A DNA stretch of 64,000 nucleotides from Flammeovirgaceae bacterium BBD 1991-12 (lineage in GTDB: Bacteria; Bacteroidota; Bacteroidia; Cytophagales; Cyclobacteriaceae): the NCBI GenBank assembly GCA_001657315.1, contig LYSV01000032.1:1-64000 (forward strand), read 5' to 3'. This document shows, piece by piece, positions 17,127-27,577 of this stretch; within the stretch, counting starts at the first letter, position 1, and each line of letters opens with the position of its first letter. The notes beneath the pieces were generated by a model. That model did no database searches. It was not told the origin of the DNA and saw only the letters and a list, made by a program, of their open reading frames with translations. Position numbers and translations under genes: made by a program.

Positions 17127-19649
17127 TCAATGACAGGTATCGTAAACCGATAAAAATGACAGCTCACCAAGTTCCTCTTCTTCCTGTCGTTCGTAATGAA
17201 TAGTCAAAGGTTCATGGGGCATAAGATCAAAAAAGTTATCCGAAAAATTTCCTTTCATACCTTCTAAAGCAACATAAAGGTTTTTTACAAATGTCGAAGA
17301 CATCAACTCGAGTGAAATTACACCATTATCCTCTGACTGTTTGCAGGTTATAGCCGGTTTTGGAAGTTCGATATTTTTCATGTTATCCATATAGAGGATA
17401 TTTTTACTCACGATCTCATCATCTACCATAAGGACCATGACACAACAAAACACATCCTGAGAAAGCTGATCCATATCCTCCGTAAGTACCAGTTGGGAAG
17501 TACAGGGAGCCAGGGTCAGGTCCAGTTGTGTTCCTCTGAGTGATCTCCCATGCATGTCTTTCCAGGTAAGACTGAGCAGGGCCCTGTGCTCGATAAGGCT
17601 GTCACTTACCACATAAAAAGACACTTTTTTCTCTTCCCTGTTGGCAAGCACAAGGTATTGGGAAAACGATCGCCGTGCCTGGTAATGCAGCGCCTTCCAT
17701 TTTCCAAAGTAGTCAATTCCTGACCAGGAAACCACCGGCCAGCAATCGTTCAATTGCCAGTACAGGGTGCCCATACAAAATGGCATGGAGCTTCTGTGTG
17801 CCTCAAAAGCCACCTTCAAACCCTCAGCCTGCACTAGCTGACTCAGATACAAAAAACCTTTGAAGTCGGTAGGCTGGCGATAGTATCGGAGAATGGTTTC
17901 ACTGATGATTCGGTTACCACGGGGGTGTTTTTGATGCACTTTCAGGATCAGGGAATCAAGGTGTTGTTCGTCCGTGGGTATGAACTGGTCCACAGACTCC
18001 TGCATGGGAAAGGACTGAAAACCGTATTCACTCATGAACCGGGGAACACGTTGTCTGTAGGCATCGAAGTCCTCCTCGCCATGCCACACCCCCCAGTAGT
18101 GGTTATCGCCAATATTGTCATCCGACTTTTCCTGCCAGAATCCTATCGGGCTGGAGGGAAGATAAAAGCGACCCTGGTCATACCTGGCGATCAACTGTGG
18201 GAGTATGGCATAGAACAGCAGGTGATAGTCCTGTTGCATACGGCCGAATTGCTCATCAGAATAACCGAACTTTTGCTGCCATTCCCAAAACCCGATCCCC
18301 ATTTCAATTTCATTGTTTCCGCACCATAGGGCCAGGCATGGATGGTTCCTCAGCCTCTTTAAGGTATAGGTCACCTCGTTTTTAACGTTTTCCAGAAACT
18401 CGTCCGTACCAGGATAAAGGGTACAGGAGAACATGAAGTCCTGCCAGATCAGAATGCCGTATTCATCCGCAAGATCGTAAAAGTGATCGTCTTCATATGT
18501 TCCGCCTCCCCATACCCGCAGCATGTTCATGTTGGCTGACCTCACATCTTCAAACACCTGACGATAACGGCTTTTGGTGACACTGGAAAGGAAGCTGTCG
18601 GATGGAATATAATTCGCGCCCTTCATAAAAACAGCATGGCCGTTTACCTTAATGTAGAATGATTCACCAAACGTATCCTGTTCATTGACCACTTCGATGG
18701 TACGCAGGCCTACGCGTTCGCTCACAGTGCTGATGCAATTATCTTCTACCAACAGATCTATGGTGAATTCATACAAAAAGGGATCCCCCAGACCGTTCGG
18801 CCACCAACGCTTCGGGTCGGACAACGTTATCGAAAGCGTTTTTTGATTTGTACCCGTTCTCAAGGTGGTTTTTGCACTGACCTTTTCTCTAACCTGCTCA
18901 GAGTGCAGCACCAATGTGCCGTTCACACTTTCAGTGGCGTTCAGCTGTATCTCCGCATCGAGCCTTACTTCCGTATCACTAACCCAGTGCTGGATAATAT
19001 GCACATGGTCGATGACAGCTCTGTCCATGGACTGCAGATATACCGGTCTCCATATACCCGAGGTCACAAATCTGGGCCCCCAGTCCCAACCAAAATGATA
19101 GGGAGCCTTACGTGTGAATACACTTAACTTGTTTTCTGATCGGTCATTTTCAGCCGGATAAACGATACCGACTTCCTGCTGAAGATCATGGACTTCCTGC
19201 ACAGGGGATCTGAATTTCACCATGAGTTCATTTTCACCGAACCTCAGATACTCCCGGCACATTTTTTTATACCCGAGGAACATATTCCGGGCATCCAACA
19301 GCTTCTGTCCATTCAGAAAAACCTCACAGTAGGTATCCAGCCCCTCAAATACCAGTGCTGTACCCGTTGAGTTTAAAAACTCTTCGTCCAGTATGAACTG
19401 GCATTTGTATTCCCAGTTTTTTTGTTCTATCCACTGGAGGTCTTCTTCGTGGCCGCCGAAAAAGGGGTCTTTGATCCTGCCATTATTCAGCAGATCGGTG
19501 AAATTACAACCCGGAACCCGTGCCTCCAGCCACTCCTCACTGCCCTCCGCTCTGAACTGCCACCCGGAATGAAGCCAAAGTTTACCAGGGCTTACTTTTG
19601 AGGTATCCTTTAAAGCAACCCCGTTTTCCTGATTGATCCTGTTGGGCAT
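17127..19649 (-). CDS. GH2 beta-mannosidase
   Basis: This protein of about 840 aa has a GH2 sandwich domain, Ig-like domain, TIM barrel and C-terminal beta domains. The acid/base Glu is in WCGNNE and the nucleophile Glu in FMSEYGFQSFP (about residues 447 and 541 from the chosen start). LRVWGGGTYEDDHFYDLADE and GILIWQDFMFSC are typical of the beta-mannosidase branch. No signal peptide is seen, so it probably acts in the cytoplasm on Man-beta-1,4-GlcNAc imported by the symporter encoded next. The ATG at 19649 lies 4 nt after the upstream stop; an in-frame TTG at 19682 would give a 29-nt overlap and is less likely. Confidence 0.93.
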   Translation of the reverse strand: MPNRINQENGVALKDTSKVSPGKLWLHSGWQFRAEGSEEWLEARVPGCNFTDLLNNGRIKDPFFGGHEEDLQWIEQKNWEYKCQFILDEEFLNSTGTALVFEGLDTYCEVFLNGQKLLDARNMFLGYKKMCREYLRFGENELMVKFRSPVQEVHDLQQEVGIVYPAENDRSENKLSVFTRKAPYHFGWDWGPRFVTSGIWRPVYLQSMDRAVIDHVHIIQHWVSDTEVRLDAEIQLNATESVNGTLVLHSEQVREKVSAKTTLRTGTNQKTLSITLSDPKRWWPNGLGDPFLYEFTIDLLVEDNCISTVSERVGLRTIEVVNEQDTFGESFYIKVNGHAVFMKGANYIPSDSFLSSVTKSRYRQVFEDVRSANMNMLRVWGGGTYEDDHFYDLADEYGILIWQDFMFSCTLYPGTDEFLENVKNEVTYTLKRLRNHPCLALWCGNNEIEMGIGFWEWQQKFGYSDEQFGRMQQDYHLLFYAILPQLIARYDQGRFYLPSSPIGFWQEKSDDNIGDNHYWGVWHGEEDFDAYRQRVPRFMSEYGFQSFPMQESVDQFIPTDEQHLDSLILKVHQKHPRGNRIISETILRYYRQPTDFKGFLYLSQLVQAEGLKVAFEAHRSSMPFCMGTLYWQLNDCWPVVSWSGIDYFGKWKALHYQARRSFSQYLVLANREEKKVSFYVVSDSLIEHRALLSLTWKDMHGRSLRGTQLDLTLAPCTSQLVLTEDMDQLSQDVFCCVMVLMVDDEIVSKNILYMDNMKNIELPKPAITCKQSEDNGVISLELMSSTFVKNLYVALEGMKGNFSDNFFDLMPHEPLTIHYERQEEEELGELSFLSVYDTCH

Positions 19650-19653
19650 GCTG

Positions 19654-20628
19654 TTATCCGATTTGATAGCGGGCTTCTTCAAGCTCTTCCCTTACCTGAC
19701 TTTTAACAGCATAGGTGAACCCTTTTTGTATACTGTAGGCGCCCGTTCGGCCATCCATGTCCATGGCCATAAAACCTACCTGAATGTCCTCCATATCCTT
19801 TCCCTTCCGAATGATCCTGTGTACAATAGCTTCGCATGCCTCCTGAGGTGTTTTTCCCTGTCGCATCATTTCCACCACCATGGCACTTCCGGCTGTTCTG
19901 ATCACCTCTTCGCCCAATCCGGTAGCGCATGCGCCTCCCACCTCACCGTCCAGAAATAATCCTGCCCCTATGATGGGAGAATCACCGACGCGGCCGTGCA
20001 TTTTCCATGCAGCGCCACTGGTAGTGCATGCTCCGGCTATCGATCCGTTCATATCCAATGCCAAGGTGCTGATGGTGTCGTGATTTTCTATATTGATGAC
20101 AGGTTTGTATTCAGATTTTTCCAACCATTCCTCATAGTCCTTTCTGGAAGCCTCGGTGAGCAACTTCTCCTTTCTGAACCCGTGGTCAAGCGCGAACTGA
20201 AGAGCGCCATTCCCCACGAGCATGATATGAGGCGTTTGCTCCATTACCTTTCTGGCTACGGCTATGGGATTTTTAATGTCCTGTAAAAATGCTACCGAAC
20301 CACAGGAGCCATCCCCTTTCATAATACAGGCATCCAGTGTGACCACCCCTTCTCGGTCCGGAAACCCACCTATACCTACGGTTCTCACTTCAGGGTCAGA
20401 CTCAACTTCCATCACCCCCTGCTCCACCGCATCAAGCGCTGAGCCGCCCTTTTCCAGTATCCTGTACCCCATATTGTTGGCTATCCTGCCATGATCCCAT
20501 GTGGACATGATGATGGGTTGTTGTTTTTTTTGATCGTTGCTCAATGAAACTGAGGGTATTGACATAAGGGGAATTCCAAAAGTTCCTATCCTGACAAAGT
20601 CCCGTCTACCTATTTTTATCTTTTTCAT
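19654..20628 (-). CDS. N4-(beta-N-acetylglucosaminyl)-L-asparaginase (glycosylasparaginase)
   Basis: This 324-aa Ntn-hydrolase cleaves the GlcNAc-Asn bond left after endoglycosidase and peptidase action. The autoproteolysis site is in ENHDTIST: cleavage before Thr185 makes this Thr the nucleophile. GRVGDSPIIGAGLFLDGEVG and the ATGLGEEVIR loop match the substrate pocket of the family. The N-terminus GRRDFVRIGTFG followed by a hydrophobic stretch is a Tat signal, so folded enzyme is predicted in the periplasm, as known for Elizabethkingia homologues. It follows a 239-nt gap after the LamG gene, which may carry a hairpin. Confidence 0.93.
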   Translation of the reverse strand: MKKIKIGRRDFVRIGTFGIPLMSIPSVSLSNDQKKQQPIIMSTWDHGRIANNMGYRILEKGGSALDAVEQGVMEVESDPEVRTVGIGGFPDREGVVTLDACIMKGDGSCGSVAFLQDIKNPIAVARKVMEQTPHIMLVGNGALQFALDHGFRKEKLLTEASRKDYEEWLEKSEYKPVINIENHDTISTLALDMNGSIAGACTTSGAAWKMHGRVGDSPIIGAGLFLDGEVGGACATGLGEEVIRTAGSAMVVEMMRQGKTPQEACEAIVHRIIRKGKDMEDIQVGFMAMDMDGRTGAYSIQKGFTYAVKSQVREELEEARYQIG

Positions 20629-20820
20629 GAATTAAAGCTCGCCTATTCATGCGGCATATTGTTTTAGCCTTATTACAATACAACTCATAAATTCACGAAA
20701 TATCCGATACTTCTGAATTGTAAGAGATATTTATAACTACTGATAAAAAAGAGAAGGACAAGGGTGGACATGAATTCATAAACTAATTTTTGGATTGCAA
20801 ACCGGACAACTTGACTAAAT

Positions 20821-20846
20821 GGGGAAAATCTGTCACGACTTTCCCC
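20821..20846 (-). terminator. Hairpin after the susC-susD-LamG genes
   Basis: GGGGAAA at 20821-20827 pairs with TTTCCCC at 20840-20846 around a 12-nt loop, about 20 nt past the LamG stop on the minus strand. No U-run follows, so it may be a weak attenuator or an RNA-stabilising stem that separates high expression of the binding proteins from the enzymes downstream. Confidence 0.4.
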
Positions 20847-20867
20847 TTATTTCCTTTATCAGCTCTT

Positions 20868-22799
20868 TTATTGAGCATTCCATTGCACTCCTCTTATCTC
20901 AGCATCATAGTCTCCGGTAGCATCCTTGAAAAATACCCCTGCTACCCTATCCATTGGGAAATACATTTCAAGGTTAGCTTCAGAGCCGTTGATATCAGCA
21001 TTTAATTGCAATGCATCCTTTGCTTCTGTCCAAAACCTGAAATTCCGGTAACTGGCATCCGATATTACCCACGTATTACCGATCCACATTTCACTCCAGT
21101 CCACGGGGTCCGGTACATCTCTTCCTACGAAAGAGGCTACTTCGACGCCATCCACGTAAATGTAAGCGGTTTGTGTCGGAGCGTCATAAACCATCCCGTA
21201 ATGTTGCCAGGTACCTGGTTCTATAACACGTGGATCCGACCTGGGTCCATCATAACCGCCTCCATTTCGAATGAAAAAGTACAAACCCCCAGCGTTCAAA
21301 ACCTGTTCGCTGTTATCAGGGTGATCATAGGCTCCATAAATAAGTCCATAGGATCCATTGCCCACGGCATTACCCTGCTCGCAGCACGAAGATTGTAAAC
21401 TTTCCACGTTCATTTCAAATTCAATGGTAAAGCTGGCTGGTGGCGAAAAGGTAGGGGTCACTCTTATTCCAACAGCGCCGGGCTCCTGGGCATCTACCTT
21501 AATACCTTCTGCATCGGCTACTAAATTGGCTTCCACCAGACTGATCTTTTCCTCCATTTCGTTAGTCAACCCATCGATATCCGCCTGGCTTGACGTATTG
21601 GCGATCAGGTCATTGGCTTCATCCACCAGGTTTTGAAGGAACGCCTTGGTCCCGACCGGATAGTTACCATTGGCATTACCTTCCACTCCATTGTCAATGA
21701 TATCTTCGGCGGAAGCAATCGCGGCCTGAATGGTTGTGAGATCCAGCTCCACAGAGCCCAGATCACCATCTTCCACCCAAACAACATTATCCTGGAAGAC
21801 CGCATAATATTTATTGGAGATATCGGCAAACTCCCGTCCCAGGTTGGCATCAAATGGCAACAGGATCTCCAGGTCGGTTTCACTACCTGTAAGATCAGCC
21901 TCCATATTGTTCATGATATCAGCCTCGCTTAGTGCCCTGGTCCAAAACCTAAAATCCTTAACCATCCCGTTCATGGCTCTTTCCTGCCATGGAAATGCAT
22001 TCCCGATGGTGAATGGGAATTCATCATCCGAGTCAAGGTAGGTGGCGTCCTGAGATGCCACTTCCACACCGTTAACATAAAGTGACTGACGATCCATTGT
22101 ATTCACAAAACTGACATGCATCCATTGGCCGGCTTTCATTGTTCCATCAGGCGCTGCGGCCTCTTTCCAGCCTTCATCCGTACCCCCTACAATAAACTGC
22201 ATATTGCCGGATGCAAAATAGCGAACCACAAACCCACGGTCATTGGCTCCACCGCCTCCCATGGCGGAGGAAAACATCACATTGCTAAAACCGGACTGTT
22301 GCAGGTTTACAATCCAAAACTTAGCTTCTATAGTGAACGGCCGATCCAGTAATCCTTTCACCCCTCCTTCTGTACCGTCACCTTCCAAATGATCCTGTAT
22401 GGCAATATAATTACCTTGCACTTGTTGTATCCATGGGTTGGCCGGACCCACGACGTTATTCCTGAATTCTTCAAACTCCTCAGTCAGTCTTTCCACGGCC
22501 CTGTCCGTTATACTTTGATTCATTCCTTTGGAAATAACTTTTTTCGAGCTTTCAACGATCGGAGTAAAATCCTCGATGGATCCCGGAGGATGATTTCCGG
22601 CATTTACACCTTCTTCTGCTGTCGACAAGTAGGCCTCTACTTCGGAGATCTTAGCTTGCAACGCTGCATAGTCTGCCTCTCCAAACTCTGATGTACGGTC
22701 CAGGTTAAGATCATCATCTTCACAGGAATACAGTATTCCTACAGCCACTACCATGAGCAGGAATAAGGTGATTTTATAGATTATGTTATTGCTTTTCAT
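20868..22799 (-). CDS. Surface lipoprotein with duplicated helical-LamG modules
   Basis: This 643-aa lipoprotein has lipobox LYSC followed by EDDD, an acidic surface-export signal. It consists of two repeats of the same module: a helical segment (about residues 40-110 and 350-425) then a LamG/concanavalin-like domain (about 120-320 and 430-640). LamG features include FTIEAKFWI, WMHVSFVNTMD, LYVNGVEVASQ and, in the second copy, FTIEFEMNVES, WQHYGMVYDAP, IYVDGVEVASF. It follows susD directly, so it is best read as a glycan- or glycoprotein-binding surface protein of the N-glycan PUL. A catalytic role for LamG is unlikely. Confidence 0.85.
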   Translation of the reverse strand: MKSNNIIYKITLFLLMVVAVGILYSCEDDDLNLDRTSEFGEADYAALQAKISEVEAYLSTAEEGVNAGNHPPGSIEDFTPIVESSKKVISKGMNQSITDRAVERLTEEFEEFRNNVVGPANPWIQQVQGNYIAIQDHLEGDGTEGGVKGLLDRPFTIEAKFWIVNLQQSGFSNVMFSSAMGGGGANDRGFVVRYFASGNMQFIVGGTDEGWKEAAAPDGTMKAGQWMHVSFVNTMDRQSLYVNGVEVASQDATYLDSDDEFPFTIGNAFPWQERAMNGMVKDFRFWTRALSEADIMNNMEADLTGSETDLEILLPFDANLGREFADISNKYYAVFQDNVVWVEDGDLGSVELDLTTIQAAIASAEDIIDNGVEGNANGNYPVGTKAFLQNLVDEANDLIANTSSQADIDGLTNEMEEKISLVEANLVADAEGIKVDAQEPGAVGIRVTPTFSPPASFTIEFEMNVESLQSSCCEQGNAVGNGSYGLIYGAYDHPDNSEQVLNAGGLYFFIRNGGGYDGPRSDPRVIEPGTWQHYGMVYDAPTQTAYIYVDGVEVASFVGRDVPDPVDWSEMWIGNTWVISDASYRNFRFWTEAKDALQLNADINGSEANLEMYFPMDRVAGVFFKDATGDYDAEIRGVQWNAQ

Positions 22800-22820
22800 T
22801 TTTTTGAATTTAAGGTCTTA

Positions 22821-24314
22821 TCAATTTACATCCCACCAAACCCGTTCTCTAATGACATCTCCTCCGGACATTCTGGAAACTGCTTCATTGTAGTTGGCAG
22901 TATTCGTCAGGCTCTCACTCGTAGGATATCTCATCCTTTTGGGTATAGTGCCATCAGACTCTCCCTGCACCTCTCCCGGGGTAAGCTCGGGAAAACCTAT
23001 CCTGCGGTAGTTTGCATAAGCCTCGAATCCATCAAATATCAAGGCGATCCACTTTTGTGTATTGATCTGTTCAATAGCACGGTTGGCATTATAAGCAATA
23101 CCTGGTTCCGTTAAAAAAGCATCAATAGCGGCATCATCCACTCCACTGGTATTGGGATAAAGTGCCAAATGCTGGCACGCTGCCCTTATCCCTGACTCAT
23201 ATGCCGACCTTGGATCTCCTGTAGCCCAACCTCTTACTATGGCTTCCGCCCTCAAGAACTCTACTTCGGCGAAGGTTAGCATGAGCACCGGTGAATTGTA
23301 AGCCACCATAACTTCTCTCCTGGGCTGGGCAAACTCAAAAGGATTTTCCTGAATTCCGTTTGGTCTGCCTACATGGTTACCCGGCCCGACTGTTGCATCA
23401 ATCTCGCCTTCAGACGTGTAAGTCTCCATCAATATTGTCTCCCTTGGGTCATTGTTATCTATGATCCGGCTTACAAATTCGTCACTATACCTGAACTGAT
23501 GTCCCGTAATACCAAAATCCTGGAATACCTCTCCTACCCCACTGGCATTAGGTCCGTCGATATTCGAACCGTCAAAAGCCACATAGGCTATGTCCTCATT
23601 ACCTGTAAATACACCCCCGGCCAGTGCTTCCTGAACAGTTTGCTGAGCCAGTGAAGGGTTAACTTCGGACAATCGCATCCCCACGCGTAGAAGCAGGGAA
23701 TTACCGAGTTTTCTCCATTTAGAAATATCCCCGCCATAGTAAATATCATTAGAGCCCGGGTCGTTTCCATTCCCTTCAGCCAAATTACTCACCGCGTCTT
23801 TTAATGTAGCTATAAAATCATTGTATATTGACTCCTGAGTGTCATATACAGGTTGGGCAAACTCGTTGGGCCGGTTGGCCTGGCTGAATGGGATATCACC
23901 GTACATATCTGTGATACGCTGCATGATCAGCACCTTCATGATCTTACCCATACTACCTACGTTGGAGGTTTCTTCCCGATCAATGATGTCTGTGACATTC
24001 CTCATGTATTTACCATAGGCCTCATTCCAATATGCCGAGAGCCAGTCTTCATTAGTCGTAATGTATCGATCCGGACCCCAATCCCCTGAAAGTTGCTGAG
24101 CCCATTGCGAGGTGTATATTAAATTCCCTCTCCAGGTCTCAAAACGCTCCGAAGCTGATTTATTCTGGACAAAAGCCAGCAAAAAAATGGGGTCGAGATT
24201 GTCAGACTGTGTAGGGTTTCTATTTACATCCTCAAAACCATCATCGCATGCAAAAACCATCACTACGATAAGCAGTAATGCCAGTCTGTTTGAAATTTTA
24301 TGTATAGCATTCAT
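22821..24314 (-). CDS. susD: SusD/RagB-like nutrient-binding lipoprotein
   Basis: This protein of about 497 aa is a SusD-like lipoprotein (SusD-like_2 type). The preferred start is the ATG at 24314 (MNAIHKISNRLALLL), preceded by an A-rich leader; an ATG at 24338 would add eight residues. The lipobox is VMVFAC followed by DDGFED, a surface-export signal. SusD features include MGKIMKVLIMQRITDMYGDIPF, WRKLGNSLLLRVGMRLS, LTFAEVEFLRAEA, INTQKWIALIFDGFEAY and ANYRRIGFPEL. The gene begins about 28 nt after susC and its product is expected to cap the SusC channel and bind N-glycan or glycoprotein ligand. Confidence 0.93.
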   Translation of the reverse strand: MNAIHKISNRLALLLIVVMVFACDDGFEDVNRNPTQSDNLDPIFLLAFVQNKSASERFETWRGNLIYTSQWAQQLSGDWGPDRYITTNEDWLSAYWNEAYGKYMRNVTDIIDREETSNVGSMGKIMKVLIMQRITDMYGDIPFSQANRPNEFAQPVYDTQESIYNDFIATLKDAVSNLAEGNGNDPGSNDIYYGGDISKWRKLGNSLLLRVGMRLSEVNPSLAQQTVQEALAGGVFTGNEDIAYVAFDGSNIDGPNASGVGEVFQDFGITGHQFRYSDEFVSRIIDNNDPRETILMETYTSEGEIDATVGPGNHVGRPNGIQENPFEFAQPRREVMVAYNSPVLMLTFAEVEFLRAEAIVRGWATGDPRSAYESGIRAACQHLALYPNTSGVDDAAIDAFLTEPGIAYNANRAIEQINTQKWIALIFDGFEAYANYRRIGFPELTPGEVQGESDGTIPKRMRYPTSESLTNTANYNEAVSRMSGGDVIRERVWWDVN

Positions 24315-24341
24315 TTTTTTAAGCTTAAATAGGTACATGGC

Positions 24342-27300
24342 TTACAGTTTAAGGCTGAGATTCACTCCAAACGAGCGAGTACTTGGAGTAGTGCCATATT
24401 CAAACCCGGAGTTGCTGATTGTATACAGAGCCTCGGGATCCAGGCCGATATCATCAAGGCCGTTCTTAAAGAAAAATAAGTTGCGACCTACCAACGAGAT
24501 ACGGACACTATTGAAAGGGACGTTTGACAATAAGCGTGAAGGCAGGCTATAGCCAATAGAAACCTGCCGTAATTTGATATAAGAAGCATCAAAAATACTT
24601 TCTTCGGCTGCGTCAGCAAACTGGTTGTAATATAGATCAAGCCTTGCAAATTCCTGGTTAGGCGTATTCCCGTCGGGCCCTACTCCTCTACCCTGGATCT
24701 CGAACAGCGGGTTTTCCCGGCCTACCAGTGTATTAATGTGTTTACCAGTGGAATACGCCAGTGCATTAGTGATGGAGTATACCTCACCACCTTGTTTGAT
24801 ATCAACCAGGAAGCTAAGAGACAGGTTTTTGTAATTAAGAGTATTGGTTATTCCTCCATACCAGTCCGGGGCGAAATTACCAAGCACTTCTCTTTCTGTT
24901 GCGATCACTGGTAATCCTTCATCATCATGGACGACCTCTCCGTTCTCATTGCGTTCGAGCACAGTTCCAAAGATATCACCCACCATACCGCCCACACGAG
25001 AAATAAGGTTAGCAGAGAACCTTGCACTTTCAGAGGTCAAATTATCTATCCCCTCGGTAAGGCTTATGATCTCGTTCCTGTTCCGGGTGTAGTTTGCGAT
25101 AATATCCCAGCTAAAATCACCGATTGAAACAGGGTTTGCAGTCACCATTATCTCCAGTCCCCTGTTTTCTACCTCACCGGCATTGACCACCCTGTTTTCA
25201 TATCCCGTTGGTTTAGGTACAGCGGCGTTAAATATCTGGTCAATCGTATTTTGCTTGTAATAGGTAACATCTACTCCCAACTTCGCCTCGAAAAAGCTCA
25301 GGTCTGCCCCTATTTCAAATGACCGGGTCCTGGTAGGTGACAATGAAGGATTGGGGAAAGTAGGCTCTCCAATTTCTCCCAACGTTGCCGGGCCATTGGC
25401 ACCAATATAGGTGAAAGATTCTAACTTGTATGTTAATGCCGTACGATAGGGATCCGGGGCACCGTTTCCTCCGGATCCATAGGCCACTCTTAATTTACCA
25501 AGGGTAAAAAAAGAAGGTAAGGATACGACATCGCTAAAGGCAAAACTCAACGAACCTGAACCGTACAGGGCCGTGTTGTCGGAGGCACCCGGGTCATTTG
25601 GGTTGGTCAGTGTGGAATACCAGTCTTGTCGTATGGCTCCTTCCAGAAATAAAAACCCTTTATAATCCAAAAGGGCCGTGCCGAACAATGCATTTGTTTC
25701 TGTTTCCCTGAGTTCGTAGGTGCCAGGGTTTTGGCTGGCCATATTGTTGACAGCATGCAGCCCAACTACAATAAAGTCATTGCCGCTTACGCCAAATCGC
25801 TCTCTACTGAATTTGGTCTGTACCCCTCCAATATTTGCGCTTAATCCGAGGTCCGGGGTGATATTCTTGTTCACCATCACCAGAAAATCCAGGTTATCTT
25901 CACGGATTTCGAATATGTCCTCCCATAACGCCCCGTTTATGTTATGGGCAGTACCATCTTCTTCTATGTTGAGAAAACGGTGCGTGTAAGTATCCGTGCC
26001 ATACCTAAGCTGTAAGGTGAGCCAATCTGTAAACGCATAGCTGATCCTGGCAAATCCTATCAACCTGTTTCGCCGGTCTTCATTAACATTTTCGAAAGGT
26101 CCCCAGAAGGGATTCAGTGCAAATATGTTATCTGTCCATTGTATGGGATTACCATCTTCATCGCGAATGGCATTTCTTAACATATCCACGGAAATATTTG
26201 CTGGAATGAGAGAAAATGACTTCCCGGGGTTACTGGGATTGTCCGATAGATTAGGACGGTTGGTAGCTTCCTCCCGAATGTAGTTGGCTTTCGCCGCAAT
26301 GGTGAGTTTATCAGTAAGGTGGGCTGTGGTCACCAGGTTAACTGCACTTTTCTCATATTCTGTGTTGGGGATAATGCTTTCATTCACCACGTTGGACAGG
26401 GATAGTCTCGCGGTCACTTTTTCATTACCTCCGGTTAGCGCTAAGGTGTTTGTTAAAGTGCTGCCGGTTTCATAAAAGTTGCGGAGGTCATCATTTCCTG
26501 CCGCCGAATAAGGGCGACTGACCCCATCAAAAAAAGGTGTGAGTTCACCATCGAATCTTTCCCCCCAGCTGGCCGAATTGTCAATAGCTTCATCACGGTT
26601 GCTGGGCCTGACCCCTAACGCTCCCTGCCCATACTCCTGCTGGAACTCCGGTAGGATCAACGCATTTTCAAAAACAAAATTACCATTATACTCTACCCCA
26701 ATACCTTTTCGTGCCGTACCTTGTTTGGTGGTGATAATGATCGCGCCGTTGGCTCCACGCTCGCCAAAAAGTGTGTTGGCCGCTGCCCCTTTTAGAACAT
26801 TGATACTCTCAATGTCGTCCTGGTTTAAACTGCTGAAGCCATCGCCACTATCTCTTCCTCCAAACTGGCTTGAAGCGTTGATGTTGGTATTATCTATGGG
26901 TATACCATCGACAACGATGAGCGGCCGGTTTTCTGTCCGGGTTTCACCGGTACTTAAGCGAGCCATACCACGTATGAGAATGTTGGTAGAGCCTGCGGGT
27001 CCGGTAACCGGCGAGTTCACTTCCACTCCTGCAATTTTACCCGTAAGCTGTGAAGCGACACTGATCTCCCTTGCCTCCACAAGTTCCTCTCCCCCGATCT
27101 CAGTAGTAGAATAGCCCAACGATTTTGTTTTTTTCTCCAGACCAAAGGCGGTCACCACTATCTCTGAAAGGGTGGTGATATCCACCTCCAGGGATACGTC
27201 AATAACCGAACGCGGTCCGACTACTACTTCCTGGGTCTTGTATCCTACAAAACTAAAAGCCAGTACAGCATCACCAGAAACCGTAATAGAGTAGCCACCA

Positions 27301-27467
27301 TCAATGTCCGTGGTGGTACCATTGGTCGTACCTTTTTCAAGGATATTGACCCCGGGCAGTAAGGTCCCATCATCAGAATCTGTGACCTTACCTCTAACCG
27401 TGACCTGTGCCCATACTGAAGTACAGAGCATTCCTGTCATGATCAATAATAGTAATTGTTTTTTCAT
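24342..27467 (-). CDS. susC: SusC/RagA TonB-dependent outer membrane transporter
   Basis: This 1041-aa protein has a Sec signal peptide (MKKQLLLLIMTGMLCTSVWA), a CarboxypepD-reg-like domain (about residues 22-105, VTVRGKVTDSDDGTLLPGVN), a plug domain with LSEIVVTAFGLEKKTKSLGY and NVLKGAAANTLFGERGANGA, and a beta-barrel ending in a typical aromatic-rich outer-membrane strand (RSFGVNLSLKL). It is the first gene of the minus-strand PUL arm and should import oligosaccharides across the outer membrane with SusD. No N-terminal STN or anti-sigma-interacting domain is seen, which fits local control by the divergent DeoR regulator. Confidence 0.96.
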   Translation of the reverse strand: MKKQLLLLIMTGMLCTSVWAQVTVRGKVTDSDDGTLLPGVNILEKGTTNGTTTDIDGGYSITVSGDAVLAFSFVGYKTQEVVVGPRSVIDVSLEVDITTLSEIVVTAFGLEKKTKSLGYSTTEIGGEELVEAREISVASQLTGKIAGVEVNSPVTGPAGSTNILIRGMARLSTGETRTENRPLIVVDGIPIDNTNINASSQFGGRDSGDGFSSLNQDDIESINVLKGAAANTLFGERGANGAIIITTKQGTARKGIGVEYNGNFVFENALILPEFQQEYGQGALGVRPSNRDEAIDNSASWGERFDGELTPFFDGVSRPYSAAGNDDLRNFYETGSTLTNTLALTGGNEKVTARLSLSNVVNESIIPNTEYEKSAVNLVTTAHLTDKLTIAAKANYIREEATNRPNLSDNPSNPGKSFSLIPANISVDMLRNAIRDEDGNPIQWTDNIFALNPFWGPFENVNEDRRNRLIGFARISYAFTDWLTLQLRYGTDTYTHRFLNIEEDGTAHNINGALWEDIFEIREDNLDFLVMVNKNITPDLGLSANIGGVQTKFSRERFGVSGNDFIVVGLHAVNNMASQNPGTYELRETETNALFGTALLDYKGFLFLEGAIRQDWYSTLTNPNDPGASDNTALYGSGSLSFAFSDVVSLPSFFTLGKLRVAYGSGGNGAPDPYRTALTYKLESFTYIGANGPATLGEIGEPTFPNPSLSPTRTRSFEIGADLSFFEAKLGVDVTYYKQNTIDQIFNAAVPKPTGYENRVVNAGEVENRGLEIMVTANPVSIGDFSWDIIANYTRNRNEIISLTEGIDNLTSESARFSANLISRVGGMVGDIFGTVLERNENGEVVHDDEGLPVIATEREVLGNFAPDWYGGITNTLNYKNLSLSFLVDIKQGGEVYSITNALAYSTGKHINTLVGRENPLFEIQGRGVGPDGNTPNQEFARLDLYYNQFADAAEESIFDASYIKLRQVSIGYSLPSRLLSNVPFNSVRISLVGRNLFFFKNGLDDIGLDPEALYTISNSGFEYGTTPSTRSFGVNLSLKL

Positions 27468-27577
27468 ATTTATACATTGAGGTTGTTGAGATTAAGCACT
27501 AATCTGCATAAAATTCCATCCAAAATCAATGATTACAAGAATAAAAACGCATTTTAGCGCATCAATAAATTTAATTT

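Noticed and set aside
17127-19682. GH2 start at TTG 19682
   Set aside because: It would overlap the glycosylasparaginase gene by 29 nt, while an ATG at 19649 sits 4 nt after the stop and removes no domain residues.
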